Origin: Solenopsis invicta | Lineage: Eukaryota; Arthropoda; Insecta; Hymenoptera; Formicidae | NCBI RefSeq assembly: GCF_016802725.1 | Contig: NC_052671.1 | Span: 9,839,501-9,903,500, forward strand | Reading direction: 5' to 3' | Length of the DNA stretch: 64,000 nucleotides | In this document: positions 35,201 to 45,719 of the stretch, piece after piece | Layout of the letters: every line of letters starts with the position of its first letter | How positions within the stretch are numbered: the stretch's first letter is position 1 | Notes under the pieces: generated by a model | The model's input: only the letters and a program-made list of their open reading frames with translations | Database searches by the model: none | What the model was told of the DNA's origin: nothing | Program-made: the position numbers and the translations under genes

Positions 35201-37884
35201 CCAAAAAAAGTTGATCAACCATATCAATTAAAAGAGGAAATTTCAACCTTTTTTACGTCTTGGTCCGAACCTTCTATCTTATTCCATCTTCACACAGCAA
35301 GCGTTCGAAACTTTATATGGGGTCTCTCAGACCTGTTTATGTGTTTAAGGGTTAAGAAAAACAGGAAAAGAAAGAAAAGAAAATACAGAAATGGCTTAGG
35401 AATGACCAGATAAAAAAGAGAAATGACATTTTTGTACTTGAGGCTTAATGTAAAGAAGTGAAACAAGAAAATGATAACAATATATAGAGACAAACCACCC
35501 GAAAAGAGAATTAATAGGGTTAGAAGAAAAAAGATTTTTAAAAATTATAAATTGCTCACGGATTATTTGAAGGGGCTCAGGTAATGAAATCAAATTTAGT
35601 TAATTCTCAGGTTGAGCCACTACATAAAAAATTAGAGACGTGTAAATCTACTCTTATAACTAGTTTTTTTAAGAATGTTTGAATTGAGAGTCATACTGTA
35701 ACTAACAATGATATGCGTATACCTAATAATTTTGCTTAGTGAAAAACGTTAATATTTATTTTCATAATATTTAATAAAATTTTATTTTGTTAAAATATTA
35801 TTCATCAAATTTTATTTTGTTTTTTGAGATAAAATATAATACCAAAGAACTGTATTCTAGAATGTGTACTAGATTTTCATGTCTAGTACATAAAATACAT
35901 ATTGGATTATATTTTTTAAGGTATTTTAAACAAAAACTTCCTTTGTACTAAATGTGATACCAAAAAATAAGTTATGTATAAAGATCTTTTTTCTTGTAGA
36001 AATAAATACGTGTTTAAATTGTTTTTATTTTTGTTTGTGTATTGAATTTAATCAAAGTAATGATTAAACAATACTACTATGTATTATATTTATTGTTCTT
36101 TTGTCATTTTTTTGTGAAAAAGGTCACTTTTCCTTCTTTTTTTCGCTTAGATATTGCTAGCACCCCTATAATTTTAATTTAATTACGTGATATTACAGTT
36201 CTGGTTCAATTTAAGTATTAGGCTTGTTTTCTATTCTTGCACTAGACTGCACTGGAACGTTCCATTTTGCTTTCACTAGCTTTCAAATATATATCTATTT
36301 CATTTTAAGTGCACACTAATTCAGGGAGTTCAGGAACAAAAAACAAACGGATTGTGTTTGAAGCCAAAAGTAACGGCACAGAGATCGAGAAAATTAAATA
36401 TTGTATGTAAAATCACACAAGAAACGTTATTTCAGCACTAAGGTTTAGCTATGACCATTTAAGTTTGTCAATTTATTTGTGTTTTCTTATATTGATTGAG
36501 ATATTCTTATTTAAATCAATCAAGTAGAGAAAAAGAGAGTATCATGGTTACTGTCGACAATATGGCTACCCCTATTATTTCCGTTATTAGGTGACGTATT
36601 CCAACAATTGCTTATGGAGTTATTCGTTTAGTAGTCCGTCGTTTTTTAGTGATGCTAATATGTCAATACGTAATGACTGACAATTTTTATAAGGCATTTT
36701 TACTTTTGAGCACTTCTAAACTGTTTCAAGAAACACTTTTAACCTTTAATTACATACACTTCTTCTCATGATTCTTAAACTTGAGTTTATTATCACACGA
36801 AGGTACATACACTTGAGTGTTTTTTTTCGTTATTTTACTTTTTATTCGGCCGTATACATTTAGAGTTATACAAAGCTATAACAATAACATGGAATGTCGT
36901 TAATATGGTTTTTTAAGCGAAATTTTTACATTGAAATATTTCTTCGATAAATCGATTGTTATTCTAAAGAGCGATGTTTAAAAACATTAAAGACATCATT
37001 TTATGCTTGTTATCTAATGTTAAACAGGGATAAAATGATATTTTTAATGAAATTTCTAATGGTATTTCTAAAGCTTCTGAACGCAGGAAAATTCTAAACA
37101 ATGGAAAATTAAAAATATATAATTTTGTAACAAGGGACTATGTTTCTTTTAAACTAAACTAATTTTTTAAAATTATTTTTATGGATAGCCGTATTACAAT
37201 CACTTTTTTCTTTCACCGATTGTGCAATACATTAGATTTTTATAAATTACGTCCTAAATAATAAATATTTCATTACTTTTGAGTTTAGAATCTGTCAAAC
37301 AACACTTTCACAAAAGTAATCGTTTCAAGTTTCAATAGAAACTATTAATTATGAATAAAGTTATTCACTGAAATGAAAATGGGTACCGTATTATCCTCTT
37401 CTCCTCTATAAATGTAGCAATGCATAGTGTGATTATGTGTTGTTTTATATTTATGTATTAATTAAATTGATGAAAGTATTTTAAATATAAATTAAGTTTA
37501 TTGCTATTTCTCAGAATACTTTATATAAGATTTAACATGTAGAATACACTAGTTTTAATATTTTGAAAATTTGATTATAAAATTTATTTATGTAAATTGA
37601 AATATATTAAAAATGTAATAAAAGTGTATACCTGAAATTCTTAAATTTAAAGTCTAAATGTAAAATTCTAAGGTGAATTGTGTTTCATTCAATGTATACA
37701 CGAAATAATTACTGTCGAAATAATCATTTACCTTGTAAACGTGTCTGTTACAAACGAGGTAATCGCCGTCTTGGCGTTCACCAATGTGATATTCATCTTG
37801 ATAGTCCTGATAGCCCTGATAGAATATTATTCTTCCGCAGGAAGCTAATGTAAGGCACAAAAACACGAAAAGTAAAATCTTCAT
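29249..37884 (-). CDS. Secreted MBF2-like protein with giant Gly/Asn/Ser/Ala/Glu repeat tail (two exons, one frameshift)
   Basis: Two exons, join 37884-37732 and 33581-29249. Exon 1 starts at an ATG with A at -3 and encodes 51 residues: a signal peptide (about residues 1-17, hydrophobic core LLFVFLCLTL) and the start of the mature chain, including GDYLV. It ends AAG|GTAAAT in phase 0. Exon 2 begins after ATATTGCAG, also in phase 0. The joined residues 35-118 have the size and pattern of insect MBF2-family proteins: GDxLV, a strand around NLTYVSI, and a closing GEGILLHVEGYA. Cysteines lie at 45, 64 and 101. Then come a Thr/Pro linker, a Ser/Glu block, about 6 repeats of 12 residues, roughly 55-60 of 18 residues, and an Asn/Asp-rich tail ending at TAG. 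One extra base near 31868 shifts the frame; without it the coding length is 4,485 bp (1,494 aa). Family members are usually only about 110-130 aa, so the tail is the oddity. The MBF2 assignment is by pattern only. The product is probably secreted; its role is unknown. Confidence 0.72.
29630..33215 (-). repeat. Coding minisatellite: 36-bp units grading into 54-bp units
   Basis: From the gene's 5' side (high coordinates) there are about six 12-residue units of type GNSAGNGGSAEG at roughly 33190-32990. They then change to 18-residue units of type GGDGNANGGSAEEGNSGA, repeated down to about 29890, and become degenerate toward 29630. The 54-bp spacing can be read directly, for example GCGGAT at 32701 and GCAGAT at 32755. 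A few units are 15 or 21 residues because blocks of three residues are lost or gained. Nearly identical segments recur at 270 bp (32331, 32601, 32871) and 324 bp (31528, 31852, then 325 to 32177). This is the pattern of unequal exchange within a protein-coding array. Confidence 0.9.
31868..31868 (-). other. Single-base insertion breaking the repeat-gene frame
   Basis: The stretch reads CACCGCCGAGCGCCG here, while its repeat copies at about 31536 and 32185 read CACCGCCAGCGCCG. The distance between equivalent points of adjacent 324-bp units is 324 on one side (31528 to 31852) and 325 on the other (31852 to 32177), which pins one extra base in this interval. Total coding length is divisible by three only after removing it. 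Either a consensus error in a hard-to-assemble repeat or a fresh frameshift allele fits. Confidence 0.85.
33230..33320 (-). repeat. Ser/Glu-rich coding block with tandem 30-bp repeat
   Basis: A perfect 30-bp tandem duplication (33241-33270 and 33271-33300) encodes ESKSTSESSE twice, flanked by a third, imperfect copy. The encoded block is full of Ser-x-Glu triplets, the sequence favoured by secretory-pathway (Fam20C-type) kinases. It sits between the folded MBF2-like domain and the Gly/Asn repeats. Phosphorylation is an inference; only the motif is visible. Confidence 0.75.
34277..34396 (+). pseudogene. hAT transposase C-terminal dimerisation remnant
   Basis: Plus-strand translation gives STDVERRFSDSGNQLTEKK from 34298. 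It matches the signature of the hAT C-terminal region, in which a Ser/Thr run, an ER-FS core, then Gly-Asn and a basic K-N/R-N stretch are conserved. The frame has a TAG just upstream (about 34274) and a TGA at 34367, so it is dead. Opposite-strand open reading across the same DNA is a shadow. Confidence 0.6.
34621..34950 (+). repeat. Imperfect tandem duplication (about 165 bp x 2) in the hAT-like element
   Basis: The first copy contains CAACAAAAAAAACTTTTAAG, then GGCGTTGTAAAGTTAAAGAG and TCATACTTTAAAAAAAGTATG. The second, from about 34795, has the same order: CAACAAAAAACTTTAAAAAC, AGCGTTTTAAAGCTAAAGAA, TCATACTTTGAAAAAAAATTATG, followed by matching GTATTTTTG and GTGTCTAAAA blocks. The copies have diverged, so the duplication is old and probably belonged to the element. 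Confidence 0.6.
36527..37406 (+). mobile_element. TA-flanked MITE family 1, copy 2 (complete, intronic)
   Basis: An 880-bp non-coding element between TA dinucleotides (36525-36526 and 37407-37408). Termini GAGAAAAAGAGAGTATCATGG and the reverse complement GAGGAGAAGAGGATAATACGG form an inverted repeat. The interior matches 15755-16570, 43889-44728 and the reversed copy near 57 kb throughout, for example TATCACACGAAGGTACAT and TTCTTCGATAAATCGATTGT. TA target sites suggest mobilisation by a Tc1/mariner-type transposase. It lies in the intron of the repeat-protein gene, close to exon 1. Confidence 0.75.
37732..37884 (-). other. Exon 1 of the repeat-protein gene (signal peptide)
   Basis: This is the coding part of the first exon, 51 codons from ATG to AAG, followed directly by the donor GTAAAT. 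The ATG at 37884 is preferred over in-frame upstream codons. It directly precedes the hydrophobic stretch, has a good start context (CACAAAATG), and lies about 45 nt downstream of the inferred transcription start. After the signal peptide the chain is Tyr/Asp/Gln-rich and then reaches GDYLVC, the motif that suggests the MBF2 family. Confidence 0.68.
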
Positions 37885-37928
37885 TTTGTGAAGCTGATTG
37901 TGGAGCCGTTCATCAACTAAAACCGTAC

Positions 37929-37959
37929 TGCTTAACAGTGATCGGTGAATGCTTTTATA
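37929..37959 (-). promoter_or_regulatory. TATA box and initiator of the repeat-protein gene
   Basis: On the minus strand GATATAAAAGC places a TATAAAA box at 37959-37953. A GCAGTAC initiator-like motif has its A at 37929, 30 bp downstream, which is the canonical metazoan spacing. That gives a 5' UTR of about 45 nt before the ATG at 37884. A strong TATA promoter suits a tissue-specific, highly expressed secreted protein; that last step is inference. Confidence 0.6.
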
Positions 37960-40900
37960 TCTTCGCCTTATCAATTCTCATGTTCGACTGTACAAAGAAT
38001 CGCACCATATTAACTCGTTGATTTCTATCTCTCGACAATGACAACAGCTTACGTAAGGTTATTTGTTTCATCTTCTGTTACTTTCCTGCAGGTTGTAGGA
38101 ACTTAAATCTTGATATGACATGTATTTATCTTAATCGTTTGAATAGTCAAAGGGAAAGATTCATACGCTAATTACTTAAATGTAACTATGTTTTAATATG
38201 TAAAATAAATTCATGAATGATTGAACAATATAATAACTGATAAGAGAAGCAATAAAAATTGATTTATTTGATATAATAAAAATGTTAACCTTCACTGTGT
38301 AAAGAAAAACTGTTTTCTGATATCTATTCAGTGTAAATGGATATCTATTCAGTGTAAATGGATGGTTAATGTTCAGCACGTTTTTCATTAAGAAAATGGC
38401 GCACCCTGCTGGGCTTTCAGGTATTTTCCCCTACTTTACAAATTTTTCAGGAACAAACAGCTCTTGAAATTTTAACAGAAATTTTAATTGCCTGGACAAA
38501 AATGACCCCCGTTTACACGATAAGGATTAATATCCGCGAATCTAAATATCAGGTTAAAAAGAATTAATGCTGTGTCATGGCCTTTATGTATTGATAAAGA
38601 ACATATTTTTTGTACTTTATAAGACACGATACATGTTTACACGTTTTGTGACAAGCATTATAATGTTTATATCAATTATAAATTGATATTCAAATATCAT
38701 TAGTATATAATCAGTATATAAATATCATTTTTATTTCACGTGACATTTGCTTGACGTAATTATCTTTCTGACTTATATATCTTCATACATTTTCTTTTCT
38801 CCTTGTTGGTATATTAACTGCTCATAGGGGGTCTGATAACGTAAATACCATTGATAAACATTGCACGTGGTTAATTAAGTAGTGCCAGACTTTTCTGACG
38901 CAAGTTGATGTTTAATCGGAATCAAATAAAAATACCTGAAAAACAACGTGTTAGAGGCATCGTATATGATTTCTACGAAATAGTGGAATATTTCAAAAAC
39001 CTTATCACAGGCACGTCTCCTATCCGTGACACTGTACCTTGAGATGTTAACTAAATAGATAGTATGGCGAATTGTTCACTATAATTTTCTCTATACATTT
39101 TATGTAGATGTATATAAGCACGTAAATATAAATGTGTATGCGTAAAGCATTTCGATATTTTTTATCTACATAATATCTTGCAGATAGTTGTATAATTTTA
39201 TTAAAAATCCTTTTAAACCTCACCTTGCAGTTATCTTTGCATTAACAATTAATTATGTTTACTCTATTTCTTTCATTCGTATCAATAATGCCGTCGCGAT
39301 TTTTTGATCCTCGCGACTCTGTCGACCATATCGCGCAAATTAATTCCTTTTCATAAATTCAACGCGAAGGAGCGTTTCATATTCAACGCCATAACTCGAA
39401 ACGTGTTCCTCGGTACGTGTGTAATCTCGAATCTCAGACTCATCATTTTCAGCCGCGTCAGCTTATGGTACGTGAGACCGTAAGAATTAGCTAAGTGAGT
39501 AGCTACGGTAGTAGCTCCACAGCTTTTACGGATGCAGAACCAGTGGTAGACCAGGTAGGAATGAGCGAGTCACATGAAATTGACAAACAGCTTATCCTAT
39601 CATCGAGGAACAACGCACAAATATTTTCCTATGTAGACAGTGACGATCGTTTAATAGCTGGTAGATGTCGGAAAGCACTTCCGGTCTACTACTGATAATT
39701 TCCAAAAGCCGCTGAGAAAGTATAAAGTCCTTTTTATAATTCAATCCCAATAACGAATTTGAAATTCGTATTCGTGACGTTAAACACTCCCAGGAAGTAC
39801 TTGAATTCGACAGACGACTAATCTTTCTACTTACATACAATTTCAGATCTTTTCTCTATCGAAAGTGTTGATTTCTCACAAAATATACTGCATTTGAATC
39901 TTTAATAAATAACAATTGACGTTTTAAGTAAAAGATTTACAAAATACAGAAGCAATAGTATTATTAATAAGGCGATACCTGTATTCTATTGGAAACATGT
40001 TTGTTAATAATACAACGCGTAATAAAATTGGAACAATAGATTTATATTCGATTTAATGGAGTTTGTTATACTTTAATTTCTATTAAAAAAGTACGAATGA
40101 ATCCAATTCGTCCGCGAAGAAATATAAAATGTTTAATCCTGTTAATCTGTGAATCGTTGCAATTCACGGTTTTACAAACATACGTATTATTTTATGAGGA
40201 ATTCACTTTAAATACTATAAAAAATTAACTCTTATGGATATATTGAGAGAGCGTGCAGATACATCAAATATTTTTTAAATTATCAGAAGGTTATAAGATA
40301 AATAATTCGCCGAATAATGATTCTACAATCGTGCATCTAAAATCTTTAATTTAATACATTATTGCTCATCGCATTCAAAATGTACTCGAGTTTTCTCCAA
40401 CGGACTATATTTTGCATAAAATTTCGTGAAAGACGTATGTACAAATTCAACGTAGAACAGATAAGAAATCTTATCTCGTTGAGATCATGGTCGTTATAAT
40501 ATCCTTAATATTTTGTTCGGATGGCAATCTAAAATTAACTAGTGAGTGAATCAGATATACCGTCTGTATTTCACTCGAAATGTTTGCTAAATGCAAATTG
40601 CAATCGCGCCGGTTCGAATTGTAAATATTTTCTTACAACGAGCATATTCAGTACGTTACGCAAGAATATAAAAGCTCTGTCCTTTTATTACGCAATCACA
40701 TTCATTTTACATATTTGTTTAAATGATATTGTATAAAAGTTTAGTTAAATTAAACTGTAATTTTGTAATTATACGATACATATATATTAGTTCGTGTTTT
40801 CTAAAATTCATTTTTTTAAAGAGTTTTAATTATTAAATCTAAATTATCAGTTAATTTCATATTAAAGAGCTAGTTTTAGATAGGATGGAAAAATTGTGCA

Positions 40901-42810
40901 GTCCATTAAAGTAATTATAACATGTTTGAAATCTCTTATTTAAACATAAAGATAGAATTTTATACGATGCACTGTTGCGTACTAGATGAGAGGAAGGAGA
41001 TGCTTAACAATCGCCTTTGAAACGTTTTTCGTACCAATATGTAGATGCGCTTCACCACTGCATCCCCAGCATTGCGTATGTGTTCACGGCTGCTGGTAAT
41101 TACTCACGTCACGTAGCCGCGTTGCTGGCCGCGGATGCCATTTTTTATACTATCAAGAGGTGCCAGCAGCCCGCGCAGAGTCCGCCGCCGCCATCCAGCG
41201 GATAATATCGGCCGGTGCTTTTTATTAACGCCGAGAAGAAGAGAGACCGTGTATCGATCCAATAAACGCCGTCACGTCGGATCGGGCGAGAACAATCGCT
41301 ACAGAGGATAAAATTCTCCGCTTGATCTGACCGCAAGTGGAAATGGCACGTCACGTACCGGCGATCTCTTCTTTCATTAACGTTACGAACGTTTCACGCA
41401 TCGCTCCTAATCACTGCCCGCGAGTACAAGCGATCACGAACATCGTGGAAAGAAACCTGCCTTTTCCCTCTTTCTCTTCCCCATTTACACGTGCGCGCGT
41501 ATGCTCGTGTTTCTACAATTCCCACCGGACTTAAATCCCGACTACACGTAGTTTCTCGTATTTGTCGAGCTAACTTGTTATTTCTTATTCTATCCTTTAG
41601 ACGAGATCAATAATACATAGTTTAATATAATGAAAAATATCTTGTCTGATATACAATATATAAGTTATAAATCGGTATAAAAGTAATAAATTAAAATAAT
41701 TGTTCCATGATTTTTTATACATAGATTTTCACCATTTAATTTCTATCTTTAAGCAATTCTGTTTTATTATTTTACAATCTTTTCTGATAATTTTATAAAC
41801 GTTTTAATTTTTCTAATCAGGGGAAATTTTATTTATGTTTATATTTTAAATGTATTGTCGACAGTATTTTTGACTCGTCGTTATAAGAACTAGTAATTTC
41901 ATTATACGCTGACATTATTATTTCACATCCATTATTGTCCATGTGTATTGCGCGAAAATAATGAATTTTATTCTCTTCACCCTAGAAATTTCCGAAAACC
42001 CGATGTCAATCAGGCAGCATCAATTCGATAAATATTGAATTAGGTAGGGTATCAATCAACCATCAATACGTCTTGTCCTGAGCAGACACGCAAATGGCTG
42101 ACTGTGAACATATTCTCTCCTTGCGGTGACACCGATATCGCATACGTATTACGCATCGTTTGTCATCATTATCTATACCGTAATTAAAACTTTCCGACTT
42201 ATGATGAAGGATTGCTCGACCTGATTTCCATGAAAATAGAATGGTCATCGTAAATATCACGCTTTGCCCCATATAAAAACGTAACATTGTTCAAAAACTG
42301 TCATTTCGACCACAGCGCGATGTGAAATACGCCCCGATCCTGTAAAAGTTCGCCGCAAGAGACTGCATCGTTTGCAATTATGCGAATTATTAAATAAAAA
42401 TGTAAATTATTTACTACATAACAAATAAATTACACAATAATGAAAGTATTTATCACATACGTTTACTACGTCTGAATGAATACTTACTAAATAATAAAGA
42501 AATTATATATTAATGAATAATGAAATAAAAGCACAATAACAAAATACGTCGTAATAAAAGTAATAGAAAATAAGAAGTACTATTACGTAATGCTTCAAGA
42601 CCTTGGTCTTGAATTTTTGTTCTTCACTCATAACACCTTCATTAATAATTAACGCACACGATAAGCTCTTCCGAATGATATACTATATCATTATGAAAGT
42701 GTACATTGCAGTGCGTGATACATTTAGATTTATGTTCTCAATTTTATGAGTGGTACTGATTAATAACAACGTGTGAAGATTTTTAAAGAAAATAATCTGA
42801 AGAAACATAT
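37960..42810. other. Unassigned upstream flank of the repeat-protein gene
   Basis: AT-rich sequence upstream of the promoter. A short tandem duplication (GATATCTATTCAGTGTAAATG twice) lies at about 38318-38361. A GC-rich patch at 40990-41540 shows no exon. Small opposed open frames at 39495-39840 are unconvincing. Confidence 0.45.
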
Positions 42811-42925
42811 AATAATAATAATAACTTTATTGAGTCTAATATATAATACAACAAAACATGAATAGTTTGACAGTTCTGATAGAAGTGGCAATTGTTGTAT
42901 ACAAAAGATGATATGCAAGCAAAAT
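42811..42925 (-). mobile_element. 3' tail of a non-LTR retrotransposon, copy 1
   Basis: On the minus strand, sequence ending ...GACTCAATAAAG runs directly into a TTATTATTATTAT tract. AATAAAG followed by a trinucleotide repeat is a common 3' terminus of I/R1-type LINEs. The same arrangement recurs at 63.0 kb with partial similarity inward (TTTATTGA, then TACAA and CATG blocks). No coding part is left, as expected of severe 5' truncation. Confidence 0.4.
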
Positions 42926-42967
42926 TAATAATAATTAATATGTGCTGCAAATACATTATTTAATTAT

Positions 42968-42973
42968 TTTATT
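42968..42973 (-). terminator. AATAAA signal downstream of the orphan 3' exon
   Basis: The canonical hexamer on the minus strand lies about 170 nt after the stop codon at 43140. No strong GT-rich downstream element is evident, so support is moderate and depends on the exon being real. Confidence 0.35.
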
Positions 42974-43139
42974 GATTTAAATACGTTATTTATAGTACAT
43001 TCTTATCAAGTTATTTGGTTAATTTTGAAGGTATGACGTAGATAACAACGAGAACGTAAATAATGTGATAAGCATATGTAACTATAGATTTTCTTTTTGA
43101 CGAACTTGTTGACGAGTACAGAATGAATCATATGTTTTC

Positions 43140-43393
43140 CTATTTTTGTTGGAATTTTTGCGTAAGAATGTCGTCATAGGCACATTTAGTTTCTTCTTTA
43201 AGAATGATGGCCACTGGCACGTCGTTGGCAATCGACACATGAGAGTTGGAGTAATATCGTAGATTATACATCAGTTTCTCGCTCAATGGCTCCATGTTCA
43301 ATGATTCGTGAACCGCTATCTGGTTCACGTGACCGCACGTGATTGCTTGTACAAGCCTGCTCTTTGACAATGATTCTAACCGGTTTAGATTAT
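43140..43393 (-). CDS. Probable 3'-terminal coding exon of an unrecognised gene
   Basis: Minus strand: the acceptor ATATACATACAG at 43405-43394 is followed by 251 bp of open frame (entered with two bases of a split codon) ending in TAG at 43142-43140. The 83-residue tail starts NLNRLESLSKSRLVQAITCG, contains HVNQIAVHESLNMEPLSEKL, and ends YDDILTQKFQQK. Composition is protein-like (balanced, mixed codon endings), unlike neighbouring AT-rich shadows. An AATAAA signal follows at 42973-42968. I do not recognise the family. Upstream exons were not found; MITE copy 3 occupies much of the sequence immediately upstream. It could also be an isolated gene relic. Confidence 0.45.
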
Positions 43394-43888
43394 CTGTATG
43401 TATATTTATATTTGGTTAAAGTAACAGGTATTAATATATTTTTATAAATTATATTAATCTATAAATAGCAATTGCTTAACTTTTGTAAAAATTTAAATTT
43501 TAAGAAAATGCTTAAAACTTAAATAAGGATTTTTTTAAAATGTTATTGTATCATTAATACTAGTTTATTAATTATAATGATAATAAATTTATATTTTATG
43601 TGTGTACGTATGAATATTATATTTATCATATAAAATATTACAATATATAGTAACTAACACATTAAAATTATCTAAATGTTATATAAATATTTATGTTATA
43701 TAACGGTTCTAATATTCGATTTTATAAAGCAGTTGTTGCATTTAATGATGTCATACATTATAAAATGAGGCAAGTATAGTCATTCACAACATTTTATGTA
43801 AATTTGTCGGTTTATTGAAGCGGTAATACTACAGAAATTCTCGCAAACAGTATACAGATACCAAACACATTGATATTCTCATATGATA

Positions 43889-44728
43889 GAGGAGAAGGTG
43901 ATATTGTGTCCTTTGTAGATATTATAACTACTTGTATCTTTATTATTAGGTGACGAATTTCAGTTATTATTTATGAAATCATTTATTTAGTATTGCTTGC
44001 TGTTATACAATGACGCTAATATATCAATACACGATAGTTAACATTTGCTATAAAGCATTTTTACTTTTTTGAGAATACTGAAACTTTTTTAATGCACATT
44101 TCAGTATTTAAATATGCATATTTCTTCATTCTTTTTAAACTTAAGCATATTATCACACGAAATATGTATATATACTTGAGTGTTTTTTCCGTTTCGTTAT
44201 TTAACATTTTATTCGACTGTACTCATTTCGAATTATCCAAAGTTGAACAATAGAATGGGATTCTGTTAATGTAAACCTTTTAAAGCATGCTCCATAAGTC
44301 TAATATAACCTTTTTTTTGAACTTTTCATATCAAAGTGGTTATTTAAAGTACAAGTACAACATATATAAAGAAATTGAGTTTTTAGTCTATTGCAGTCTA
44401 TATGCGAAAGAGTTATGTATTGTACATTTGTATATATTCTGCATTTTTTTTCTCTTTATTTTTAATAATTATATAATTTTGTAACAAACACTATGTTTTT
44501 AAAAACAAAATCAATTTTTTTTAATCTATTTTTATTGCCGGGCCACCTTTGTTTCTCTTCGAGCTATTACGCAGTAATGTCATATTTTTATCAATAATAT
44601 ATTATATATTCCATAACTTTGAGTCTAGAATCAATTAAATATTGGCGAATCGTTGAGTTTTTAATTTAAAATGTTGATTATTTCATTGTACAAAATATAA
44701 ATAGGGACCGTAATATTATCTTTTTCTC
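43889..44728 (+). mobile_element. MITE family 1, copy 3 (complete)
   Basis: An 840-bp element flanked by TA (43887-43888 and 44729-44730). The left end GAGGAGAAGGTGATATTG and the right end, reading inward GAGAAAAAGATAATATTACGG, are inverted repeats of each other and match copy 2. Internal landmarks (TTATTAGGTGACGAATTTC, TATTATCACACGAAATATG) are conserved. No protein is encoded; a 65-codon AT-rich open stretch at 44287-44484 is chance. It lies about 500 bp upstream of the orphan 3' exon at 43393-43140. Confidence 0.75.
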
Positions 44729-45679
44729 TAATAATTTAATGTTTACTGATGTATCATCTAAAAATAATTCCAGTTGAACGAACTCTTTGCGATATCGAGA
44801 ATCGTTCCCAAATCGTTCAGTTAATAGCTGTTCAAACAATTCGTCACGGATATCTGTCGAACAACGTAAACAAAACTGTGTTGAATTAAGCGATCCATCG
44901 GCTTTATTTCATTATTTCGCATGACTCGCGCCATTTCATCCCGGGATATAATTCCGATAGGAGCTCCTTGTTAGCTTACCGAGATAGCGCGATAGTAAGA
45001 TCGATCGTCGGGGGATGCACGGATGCGGGGTACCGTCGGATAATGGATCGGACGTATCCGCGAACTCGATCCCCACGTGCGCGGATGTAGGGTTGAGCTC
45101 TCCATCCATCGACCGTTAGCCGGTGTTCCCTGTAGAGACAAAACAATTTTATCGGCCGCGGCGATCCGTTGCCGCAATACCCGGGCCAAGTATTTTCATG
45201 AATTATATACGGCGAACGGTCACCCCCGGGAACCCGAACGGAAAATGTTCGAGGTCTCGTCGACGTCTACCGTCGCCTACCGTCGCGTCGTCGCACCGCT
45301 CCCGCGGCTCTTTCTCACGCAATGAAATCTCACGCTCGACGTATTGTGTCGGTCCGAAAATTTCGAAGAGAACTTGGACAATTTCCTGACAGTCTCGGGT
45401 ATGATTCATTCGCAAGAGGAGGTGATTCAAGCGGGGCTCTTCAAAGAACTGAAAATCAAGCACGCGTATATCAATCGCGAGTGCCAATCTCTATTTCGAC
45501 GAAGAGAGGGTGGCTTTTATGGCTCTTTACCTTTGATACTAGAGGTCCGTGCTATGCAATACCTTTCTCTCTATAGACTTTTATGTACAAGTGCGCGTCG
45601 ACGTTATTTGGAAACTCTTAAACTTAATATATACGCGGCAGTGCAATAGTTTCACTGAGAAATTTCGATTAACCGTTTA

Positions 45680-45681
<2 letters not shown>

Positions 45682-45716
<35 letters not shown>
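45682..45716. repeat. (CT)n microsatellite
   Basis: An uninterrupted run of about 17 CT units directly follows a GC-rich island. A length-variable simple repeat; no function inferred. Confidence 0.95.

Positions 45717-45719
<3 letters not shown>

Larger units (their letters stand above)
33834..36166 (+). mobile_element. Degenerate hAT-like transposon inside the intron
   Basis: The exact 8-bp duplication TATAATTT flanks both sides (33826-33833 and 36167-36174). The left end is CAGGGATGCTAGCG and the right end reads as the reverse complement GGGGTGCTAGC, so the termini share a roughly 11-bp inverted repeat around GCTAGC. CAGGG termini and 8-bp target duplications are diagnostic of the hAT superfamily. 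A remnant of the hAT C-terminal dimerisation domain is visible at about 34277-34396. The right end seems to lack the final two bases, and no intact transposase remains. Confidence 0.72.

Noticed and set aside
36170..36440. Similarity between 36,170-36,380 and about 11,683-11,770 (GATATTACAGTTCTGGTTCAA type).
   Set aside because: The match is short and diverged; it may be an old repeat but boundaries could not be set.
37654..37974. A 106-residue minus-strand frame starting upstream at 37974 and reading past the exon 1 donor.
   Set aside because: The upstream start lies before the TATA box, and the 3' part is intron sequence after AAG|GTAAAT. The hydrophobic signal peptide begins at the internal Met at 37884.
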